A DNA stretch of 5,768 nt from Patescibacteria group bacterium (GTDB taxonomy: Bacteria > Patescibacteriota > Dojkabacteria > SC72). A program made the translations under genes and the position numbers. Shown in pieces: positions 1 to 5,328 of this stretch (positions are counted from its first letter, which is position 1; every line of letters starts with the position of its first letter). The stretch covers positions 1 to 5,768 of the forward strand of contig DOZG01000095.1 in NCBI GenBank assembly GCA_003518125.1. The letters are read 5' to 3'. Under the pieces are notes generated by a model. It was not told the DNA's origin, made no database searches, and saw only the letters and a program-made list of their open reading frames with translations.

Positions 1-2303
1 AGAAATATACAGAAGGTAAACCATTAAGAGTGATTGCTTGGACAACTACACCATGGACTATACCAGCTAATTTTGCTTTAGTACTGAGTGAGAACCTAAA
101 ATATTCAATAGTGAGATTTAAAGGGGAATATGTAGTAGTAGCAACTGATAGATTAGAATATACATTTGAGAAAGAGGAGTACGAGGTTGTGCATGAACTT
201 GAAGGAAAAGAGTTTGAGGGTCTTGAGTATGAACCAGCTTACAACTTCTTTGTGGATCAATCTAATGAAAAAGATTGGCATATATATCTTTCAGAAGATG
301 TAACCGAAGATGAAGGTACAGGGATATTACATATTGCACCTGGTTTTGGTGAAGTGGATTTCAATCTAGGTAAAAAATTAGGATTAAGTGCTGTGGTGCA
401 TATAGATGAGGCTGGGAATATGCAAGATGGGGATTGGAAAGGTGTGTACATTCGAGACGCTTCCTCAATGATTACAAAAGATTTAGAAAAACAGGGGAAG
501 TTACTTCGAAGTGAAAAATATATGCATAGGTTACCATTCTACCGAGGTAAGAATCCGTTAATATATATGTCCCAAGATTCATATTTTGTGAATATTCAAA
601 AGATCAAGCCTAAAATGCTTAAATTACAGAAGAAGATCAATTGGATACCTGATATATTCAAAAAAAGGTTTAAGAATGTATTAGAGACTGCTCCTGATTG
701 GGCGGTATCTCGTAACAGATACTGGGCAACCATTATGCCTGTATGGGAAAGTAAAGATGGAGAACAAATAGTGGTAGGGAGTATAGAGGAGATGATGGAG
801 TATACAGATCAGGTTGAGAAAGTTGAACTAGGGAATGGAAAGTTGGAGTACAGGGTTGATGGAAAGAAAATGACCCTTCATAGGGATGTGTGTGATAAGT
901 TAGTGTTTAAAAAAGACGGAAAAGAGTATCATAGAATTCCTGAAGTCTTAGATTGTTGGATGGATTCTGGCAGTGTACCGTTTGCAGAGCATCATTATCC
1001 ATTTGAAAACAAAAGAGCTTTTGAAGAAGCCTATCCTGCTGATTTTATCGTTGAATATACTGGACAAATTAGAGCTTGGTTTAATGTACTCTTTAGGATA
1101 TCTTTAATTCTTTTTGATAATATTCCTTACAAGAATGTAATCTGTCATGGAGTAATGTTTGGTAACGATGGTAGGAAGATGAGTAAATCATATGAGAACT
1201 ACCCTGATCCTAAAGCTGTTCTAGAGGAGAAAGGTGCAGAGGCATTAAGACTTTATCTAATGTCTAGTCCAATTATGGTTGGTGGTGATATTCATTGGTC
1301 TGATGATATTCTCAATGATCAAGCAAAGGATATTCTAATTCCAATTTGGAATACTTACAGATATTTATCGTTGTATGCGAATATGCATAACTGGACACCA
1401 ATTACAACAGAGTTTACATCACAGGAGAAATTGGATAAGTGGATGGAGTTATATATGAAACAGACTACCATGAAGTATACACAGGCTTTAGAAAGTTATG
1501 ATATTCCATCATCTGTTAAGTTAATTCAACCATGTATAGATAATATATCTAAGTGGTGGATTAGAAGATCAAGGAATAGGTTTGCTGATGGTAATACAGA
1601 TGCATTACAAACTTTGTATGCAACTATGGTGTTATTCTCGAAAACATTTGCACCACAAATGCCGTTTCTGACTGAAGAAATATATCAAAATCTTGTGGTG
1701 AAGACAGAAGTTGATGGGGCAAAGGAATCTGTACATTTGGAGGATTACCCTGTGTTTACCAAAAAGGACATTGATGAGGAGTTACTGAAGGATATGCAAA
1801 CAGTTAGAGATATCTGTTCTAGTGGTCTTAAAATTAGAGAAGATAATGGTCTTAAATTAAGACAACCATTATCCAAGGCATACGTAGCAATTGAGAAAGA
1901 TTTTCTTAGGGATATTATACAATCTGAACTTAATGTAAAGGAAATTGAGTATAGCCAGAAAGCTATCGAAGGGGAGAGTTTGATTACAATTGGTGAGGAT
2001 GAAGAGTATATAACGTTAGATATACATCTTACAGATGAACTTATTGAAGAGGGATATATCAATGATTTTGTAAGACAGTACCAAAACGCTCGTAAGAAAG
2101 GGGATAATATTAATTATGAAGATAGAGTGAAACTTACAGTTAATATTGATCAAAGCGAAGTCCGGAATATAATTGAGAAATATATTATAGAAAAACAAGA
2201 AGATTTAAAACTTATGGAATTTAAGATAGGGGATAGTGTGATGGGTAATAGATTCGAACTAGGGAATGCAAAAGTATCTATTACGGTAGAGAAAGGTGAA
2301 TAA
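1..2303 (+). CDS. ileS: Isoleucyl-tRNA synthetase, 5'-truncated by window edge
   Basis: Class I aminoacyl-tRNA synthetase that charges tRNA-Ile with isoleucine in the cytoplasm and edits misactivated valine. The reading frame is open from the window edge (first whole codon at base 3), giving 766 visible residues; the GTG at 30 is an internal Val codon, not a start. Residues 14-23 carry the CP1 editing motif TTTPWTIPAN, and 105-120 carry GTGILHIAPGFGEVDF, whose Asp119 matches the family's conserved editing aspartate. LDCWMDSGS follows, then KMSKS at residues 392-396 (bases 1176-1190). The anticodon-binding region includes KWWIRRSRNRF and LKLRQPL. By comparison with the family, about 200-220 N-terminal residues, including the HIGH motif, lie upstream. 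The C-terminus (ELIEEGYINDFVRQYQNARK) has no Cys-rich zinc finger, which resembles the ileS2/eukaryote-like branch. It ends in TAA 6 bp from the convergent carD-like gene. ValRS and LeuRS are unlikely given these motifs. Confidence 0.97.
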   Translation, partial: KYTEGKPLRVIAWTTTPWTIPANFALVLSENLKYSIVRFKGEYVVVATDRLEYTFEKEEYEVVHELEGKEFEGLEYEPAYNFFVDQSNEKDWHIYLSEDVTEDEGTGILHIAPGFGEVDFNLGKKLGLSAVVHIDEAGNMQDGDWKGVYIRDASSMITKDLEKQGKLLRSEKYMHRLPFYRGKNPLIYMSQDSYFVNIQKIKPKMLKLQKKINWIPDIFKKRFKNVLETAPDWAVSRNRYWATIMPVWESKDGEQIVVGSIEEMMEYTDQVEKVELGNGKLEYRVDGKKMTLHRDVCDKLVFKKDGKEYHRIPEVLDCWMDSGSVPFAEHHYPFENKRAFEEAYPADFIVEYTGQIRAWFNVLFRISLILFDNIPYKNVICHGVMFGNDGRKMSKSYENYPDPKAVLEEKGAEALRLYLMSSPIMVGGDIHWSDDILNDQAKDILIPIWNTYRYLSLYANMHNWTPITTEFTSQEKLDKWMELYMKQTTMKYTQALESYDIPSSVKLIQPCIDNISKWWIRRSRNRFADGNTDALQTLYATMVLFSKTFAPQMPFLTEEIYQNLVVKTEVDGAKESVHLEDYPVFTKKDIDEELLKDMQTVRDICSSGLKIREDNGLKLRQPLSKAYVAIEKDFLRDIIQSELNVKEIEYSQKAIEGESLITIGEDEEYITLDIHLTDELIEEGYINDFVRQYQNARKKGDNINYEDRVKLTVNIDQSEVRNIIEKYIIEKQEDLKLMEFKIGDSVMGNRFELGNAKVSITVEKGE

Positions 2304-2309
2304 GGATTA

Positions 2310-2834
2310 TTAGTCTACTACTGTGATATCTTTTATACCAGAAGCTTCCATTAATTGGGTGGCTGCAGTTGTGAGTTTGATGCCAGCGGATACTGCTAGT
2401 TCTCCAACTATATCCAGAATTGCCTTATCCAGTTCTTTTTCGATAGTGACAGGTATTAGCCTTCCATCCTCTATCCTCTTTTTCTTAACGAAGTTACAAT
2501 ACTGTATAATTTTAATTCCGGAGTCCATATTAGCATTTTTGTTTAGATTCTCAAAGATGGATAGTAATTCATTAAAATCCTTATTCTTAGGATCTTTTGT
2601 AGGAGTCTTTTTAAGAATTTTAACTTTTGATTTAATCTCTGCAGATTTAAGTACTGGTCTAATACCAAGCATTGCCATATTTTCAACAGGAGTGGAAATA
2701 GCTAAGGGACTATTGATTAGATCAAACTCAAAATATTCTTTTTCTTCACCATTAAACTCTATATATTTTTTATCTTTTATCCAACCAGCACCATGTGTAG
2801 GGTAGAAAACCTTCGATCCAACTTTTAAAGCCAT
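2310..2834 (-). CDS. CarD/CdnL-family RNA polymerase-binding transcription regulator
   Basis: A 174-residue protein. The N-terminus (KVGSKVFYPTHGAGWI, residues 4-19) is the hallmark of the CarD/CdnL/TRCF RNA polymerase-interacting domain, a Tudor-like fold. It continues to about residue 62 (NMAMLGIRPVL). Residues 64-165 are charged and mostly helical, matching the C-terminal DNA-contacting domain. Known members bind the RNAP beta subunit and stabilise open promoter complexes. The mycobacterial, Thermus and myxococcal proteins use a C-terminal tryptophan as a minor-groove wedge; here the only Trp is W18 in the N-terminal domain, so that residue is missing. The ATG at 2834 gives the family's usual N-terminus; no Shine-Dalgarno sequence precedes it. 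The gene is divergent from yvcK and convergent with ileS. The family call is strong; whether it acts globally is inferred. Confidence 0.9.
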   Translation of the reverse strand: MALKVGSKVFYPTHGAGWIKDKKYIEFNGEEKEYFEFDLINSPLAISTPVENMAMLGIRPVLKSAEIKSKVKILKKTPTKDPKNKDFNELLSIFENLNKNANMDSGIKIIQYCNFVKKKRIEDGRLIPVTIEKELDKAILDIVGELAVSAGIKLTTAATQLMEASGIKDITVVD

Positions 2835-2862
2835 ATTGAGGAAAATATCATATTAATGACTG

Positions 2863-2873
2863 ATTATACCATA
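2863..2873 (-). promoter_or_regulatory. Predicted extended -10 promoter of carD-like gene
   Basis: Read on the minus strand, this is TATGGTATAAT: a perfect -10 hexamer with the TGn extension that lowers the need for a -35 box. The predicted start near 2856 would leave a 5' UTR of about 21 nt. The same 11-mer occurs upstream of the hydrolase gene at 5252-5262. A weaker -10-like TATGAT at 2852-2847 is an alternative that would give an even shorter leader. Confidence 0.5.
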
Positions 2874-2901
2874 TTGTGTTGATGAAATCTTGATGTATAA
2901 T
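2874..2901 (+). promoter_or_regulatory. Predicted sigma70-type promoter of yvcK, probably leaderless
   Basis: TATAAT at 2896-2901 is preceded, with a 16-bp spacer, by TTGTGT at 2874-2879, a partial match to TTGACA. Only 5 bp separate the -10 box from the yvcK ATG at 2907. Transcription normally starts 6-8 bp after the -10 hexamer, so the mRNA would begin at or within a base or two of the start codon. The GAGG at 2902-2905 is 1 nt from the ATG, too close to act as a Shine-Dalgarno site. Confidence 0.6.
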
Positions 2902-2906
2902 GAGGT

Positions 2907-3926
2907 ATGAACATTACATTAATAGGGGGAGGTACTGGGACATCGAATGTTTTGAAAGGGCTTAAACTACATAAGGATTTAGATTTATCGATCATTGTAG
3001 GTATGATGGATGATGGTGGAAGTAATGCTGTTATTCGTGATGAGTTTGGTGTATTACCACTGAGTGATTTAAGAAAGTCCATAATTGCACTATCAGAAGA
3101 AAATGAAAATGGTTGGATTCGTGATTTATTTACATATAGATTTTCTACTGGAAATGGTTTAAAAGGACATACTCTTGGAAATTTATTAATGATAGCGATG
3201 ACAGATATTACCGGTTCTGAAATGGGGGCTATTGAAGCCTTTAAGTATTTATTCAGTGTGAGAGGTAGAATTTTACCAGTGACATTTGATAATACTGAAC
3301 TAGTTGCAGAGTATGATGATGGTACAAAAGTACAAGGAGAGCATCTTATTGATGCTCCAAAGGTTCACAAGAATATTAAGAAATTTTACCTTAATTCACA
3401 GGTCACTGCATTTAAGGAAGCTGTAGATGCCATATTAACAGCACACTTTATTGTAATTGGTCCTGGAGATATGTATACAACTACTCTTGCTAATATTATT
3501 GTTCCAGGTATTTCAGAAGCTTTACAAAAAACAGGAGCTAAACTTATCTTTATTCCTAACCTTATGTCTAAAATAGGACAAACTAGAGGATTTACACAAA
3601 ACAGTATGCTTGAAACGATGGAAGGATATATAGGAAGAAAATTTGATTATGTCTTAGTTAATAATGGGGAATTACCAGCGAAAGCATTGGAGAGATATAT
3701 CGCAGAGGGTGAGAATGTATTTAAAGACGACCTTAAGAAAAATAGTGGAAGAGTAATCATTAGAACAGATTTAGTGGCTAATTCTATGATTAAGAAAGAT
3801 AAAGGAGATACCCTAATTCGAAGTTTAGTAAGACATGAACCTGAAAAGTTGGGAGAAGCACTCTATGAAATATTTAAGGGGAAATGGGGTAGAGTTCTTG
3901 GAAAGATCCTTACTTTTTACAGGTAG
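2907..3926 (+). CDS. yvcK: YvcK/CofD-like protein (gluconeogenesis factor family)
   Basis: A 339-residue cytoplasmic protein of the YvcK/YbhK branch of the CofD-like family, the normal length for the family. Motifs in order: Gly-rich nucleotide-binding loop LIGGGTGTSNVLKGLK (5-20), DDGGS (35-39), LPLSDLRKSIIAL (50-62), GHTLGNLL (87-94), VRGRILPVT (118-126), GPGDMYT (185-191) and NLMSKIGQTRGF (218-229). Bacterial homologues bind UDP-GlcNAc and are needed for cell-wall precursor homeostasis and growth on gluconeogenic carbon; no clear catalysis has been assigned to them. The F420-pathway enzyme CofD is a distant relative, less likely because DDGGS and GHTLGNLL follow the YvcK pattern. The usual neighbours rapZ (yvcJ) and whiA are not beside it. 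The start is fixed by the glycine loop and the promoter 5 bp upstream. Its 3' end overlaps the convergent methyltransferase gene by 17 bp. Confidence 0.93.
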   Translation: MNITLIGGGTGTSNVLKGLKLHKDLDLSIIVGMMDDGGSNAVIRDEFGVLPLSDLRKSIIALSEENENGWIRDLFTYRFSTGNGLKGHTLGNLLMIAMTDITGSEMGAIEAFKYLFSVRGRILPVTFDNTELVAEYDDGTKVQGEHLIDAPKVHKNIKKFYLNSQVTAFKEAVDAILTAHFIVIGPGDMYTTTLANIIVPGISEALQKTGAKLIFIPNLMSKIGQTRGFTQNSMLETMEGYIGRKFDYVLVNNGELPAKALERYIAEGENVFKDDLKKNSGRVIIRTDLVANSMIKKDKGDTLIRSLVRHEPEKLGEALYEIFKGKWGRVLGKILTFYR

Positions 3927-4602
3927 CCTTAATTATCAGAAGCTTGTTGTGTGGAATATTCTTTTTAATTTCTTTACCTTCTTGGTATACGGAAATATTA
4001 TAATTGGTTTGTAGAAGTTCCAGTATCTTTCTTATATCTTGATCCTTTATTGGGTGATATTCAAAGATAATGTTTTTAATATTACCAAAATATCCTTTAA
4101 TACTTTTCAGTACTTTCTGTTCAGCTCCCTCTATATCAAGTTTAAGTAAGTCAACCTCTTGGTTAAGATATTTATTAAGTTTTTCTGTCTTTACAGTAAT
4201 CATCTCACTCTTTATAGTTCCATCCCATGCATTTTTTACGAATGAAGCAACTGAATATCTATCTTTTCCTGTTTTATCTAAGTACATCTTCTTACTACCA
4301 TCCTCTATCCATATTGCACTTTCGTGTATTTCGACATTGTCGATACAATTAGTAAAAAGATTCTCATTGAGTGTTTGTACTGCTATTGGATTAGGTTCAA
4401 AAGCAATTATCCTTGAATTTGGAAAATCTCTTTTAAAGTAGAGTATAGATATGCCAATATATGTACCAACATCTATAATTAGAGGTTCTTGCTTAGTTGT
4501 TTCAAAGCTGTAACTATTATTAATAAAAATTTCATTTTTCAAATGATGATATTCCTCCTTGTTGAGGTATTTAATAGTATACTTTGCTAGTTTAGTTTGC
4601 AT
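3910..4602 (-). CDS. FkbM-family SAM-dependent methyltransferase
   Basis: A 230-residue Rossmann-fold methyltransferase without signal peptide or membrane segment. Motif I is IIDVGTYIG (42-50), followed by IIAFEPNP (65-72), an acidic-loop position typical of FkbM proteins, then the signature LLKLDIEGAEQKVL (152-165) and FEYHP (180-184). FkbM enzymes are O-methyltransferases first described in polyketide (FK506) biosynthesis, but in bacteria they are commonly linked to modification of surface glycans or lipids. The substrate here cannot be read from sequence. The gene starts 3 bp after the stop of the hydrolase gene, so it is probably cotranscribed and translationally coupled. No Shine-Dalgarno precedes the ATG. 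An AGGAGG lies inside the gene at 4559-4554, 11 nt before an in-frame TTG (Leu21), a possible alternative start that would keep every motif. Confidence 0.9.
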   Translation of the reverse strand: MQTKLAKYTIKYLNKEEYHHLKNEIFINNSYSFETTKQEPLIIDVGTYIGISILYFKRDFPNSRIIAFEPNPIAVQTLNENLFTNCIDNVEIHESAIWIEDGSKKMYLDKTGKDRYSVASFVKNAWDGTIKSEMITVKTEKLNKYLNQEVDLLKLDIEGAEQKVLKSIKGYFGNIKNIIFEYHPIKDQDIRKILELLQTNYNISVYQEGKEIKKNIPHNKLLIIKATCKK

Positions 4603-4605
4603 GTT

Positions 4606-5214
4606 TTATTGATTTTCTATAAGGTTCATAACGTATGATACGTTATTTCCCCACTTTACAGCATTTGGAGGACAGTATCTATATGCAATTTTTCTAGGAG
4701 TATTTACACCACTAGAGTAGTATTTAGAAAGACCTTTTGATACAGCCCATATACCGTCTTTCCAGGAGTTAAATCCACTTTTACCCCAACCCCAAGCATT
4801 GTAAGGTCTAAAACAATATATACCACCACTGGATTCTACAACTGAGATAGCAGCAACTAATCTGTAGTCAATACCGTAATTATTTGCAGCTTTTACAAAC
4901 TCTTCAGCATATTTGGCAAGCGGAGAGTTTCTCTTATTCAAATACTTTCTAATATTTTCAGTTTGGCTGTCTATTGAGGAGTTACCTGTGTATGTAGCAG
5001 TTCCTTTACTCTTATCTACATCCAAGTTTTCAATATTCATCTGTTCAATGTTTACTGTGTTAGCAGCATATACTGTAATTTCACCAGAGAGATCTTGGTT
5101 TAGAATAGAGGTAGGGGATATCTCATTAACGCTTTTAAGGGTTAATGCCACAAATAAAACACCTGTAATGACAGGTAATATCTTCTTTTTGTTTATTTGT
5201 AAGGTATTCTTCAT
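4606..5214 (-). CDS. Secreted or membrane-anchored lysozyme-fold peptidoglycan hydrolase
   Basis: A 202-residue protein with a short basic N-terminus (KKK at 9-11) and a hydrophobic stretch at about 12-27, consistent with a signal peptide or anchor. A low-complexity linker runs from about 35 to 85. The C-terminal domain (about 86-202) begins IRKYLNKRNSPLAKYAEEFV, then GIDYRLVAAISVVESSGG, where Glu127 is the expected catalytic acid. YNAWGWG (138-144) and SWKDGIWAVSKGL (150-162) follow, then a CPPN..KWGNNV segment. This matches small glucosaminidase/transglycosylase-like domains frequent in Patescibacteria and Firmicutes, which cleave glycan strands of peptidoglycan. Cys134 and Cys181 could form a disulphide outside the cell. 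It lies first in a likely two-gene operon with the FkbM gene. Whether it acts as a muramidase, glucosaminidase or lytic transglycosylase is unresolved. No Shine-Dalgarno precedes the ATG. Confidence 0.82.
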   Translation of the reverse strand: MKNTLQINKKKILPVITGVLFVALTLKSVNEISPTSILNQDLSGEITVYAANTVNIEQMNIENLDVDKSKGTATYTGNSSIDSQTENIRKYLNKRNSPLAKYAEEFVKAANNYGIDYRLVAAISVVESSGGIYCFRPYNAWGWGKSGFNSWKDGIWAVSKGLSKYYSSGVNTPRKIAYRYCPPNAVKWGNNVSYVMNLIENQ

Positions 5215-5231
5215 TATTTTTAATATAAGTT

Positions 5232-5259
5232 TATATTATACCCTATAATATATTATACC
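5232..5259. repeat. 11-bp direct repeat with embedded 14-bp palindrome
   Basis: TATATTATACC occurs at 5232-5242 and again at 5249-5259, a 17-bp period. The perfect palindrome TATAATATATTATA spans 5244-5257 and overlaps the second copy. Each copy carries a minus-strand TATAAT, and the palindrome adds a plus-strand TATAAT at 5244-5249. It could be tandem promoters, an operator, or AT-rich coincidence. Confidence 0.6.
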
Positions 5260-5262
5260 ATA
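5252..5262 (-). promoter_or_regulatory. Predicted extended -10 promoter of hydrolase-FkbM operon
   Basis: On the minus strand this reads TATGGTATAAT, a perfect extended -10, identical over 11 bases to the element upstream of carD. The predicted start near 5245 would give a leader of about 30 nt before the ATG at 5214. A second TATAAT, without the TG extension, lies at 5240-5235 and would give a leader of about 14 nt. Which one is used cannot be decided from sequence. Confidence 0.5.
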
Positions 5263-5311
5263 CACTATCCTTTATTATTCAGTATCACTTAATACAATTT
5301 TTATATAAATA

Positions 5312-5320
5312 TGTTACTAT
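5312..5320 (+). promoter_or_regulatory. Predicted extended -10 promoter of membrane-protein gene
   Basis: TGTTACTAT is a TGn-extended -10 element: TG at 5312-5313 and TACTAT at 5315-5320. The ATG at 5329 begins 8 bp after the hexamer, about where transcription should start, so the mRNA is predicted to be leaderless or nearly so. No convincing -35 hexamer is visible upstream. Confidence 0.45.
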
Positions 5321-5328
5321 CTATATAA

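Larger units (their letters stand above)
2835..2906. promoter_or_regulatory. Divergent carD / yvcK promoter region
   Basis: This 72-bp AT-rich region is the only space for the promoters of both flanking genes. It holds a perfect TATAAT on the + strand (2896-2901) and another on the - strand (2868-2863). Their start-to-start distance is so short that two RNA polymerases could not sit on both at once, so expression of the two genes may be mutually exclusive. No strong -35 is visible for the carD side. Promoter function is predicted from motifs only. Confidence 0.6.
5215..5328. promoter_or_regulatory. AT-rich divergent intergenic region
   Basis: This 114-bp region separates the leftward hydrolase/FkbM pair from the rightward membrane-protein gene and must hold promoters for both. 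It is almost entirely A/T and contains several TATAAT-like hexamers on each strand, an 11-bp direct repeat and a 14-bp perfect palindrome (listed separately). I see no small RNA gene or terminator in it. Confidence 0.6.

Noticed and set aside
1745..2198. Two minus-strand open frames within ileS
   Set aside because: Both lie opposite conserved anticodon-binding and C-terminal IleRS sequence and have Ser/Ile-rich translations typical of antisense frames.
2323..2805. 160-residue plus-strand open frame opposite carD
   Set aside because: It is the antisense shadow of a gene with clear CarD family motifs; its translation is Ser/Leu/Ile-rich without domains.
2827..2851. Out-of-frame ATG upstream of carD giving an 8-codon ORF overlapping its start (minus strand)
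   Set aside because: It starts about 5 nt from the predicted transcript start, has no RBS and is expected by chance in such AT-rich DNA.
2835..2906. Possible riboswitch or small RNA in the carD-yvcK gap
   Set aside because: Only 72 bp, filled by two promoters, with no GC-rich stem or terminator.
4070..4441. 123-residue plus-strand open frame opposite the FkbM gene
   Set aside because: Antisense shadow of a recognised methyltransferase; hydrophobic low-complexity translation and no start signals.
4913..5248. 111-residue plus-strand open frame opposite the hydrolase
   Set aside because: It runs antisense through the signal segment and linker of the hydrolase gene and into the promoter region; no family resemblance.
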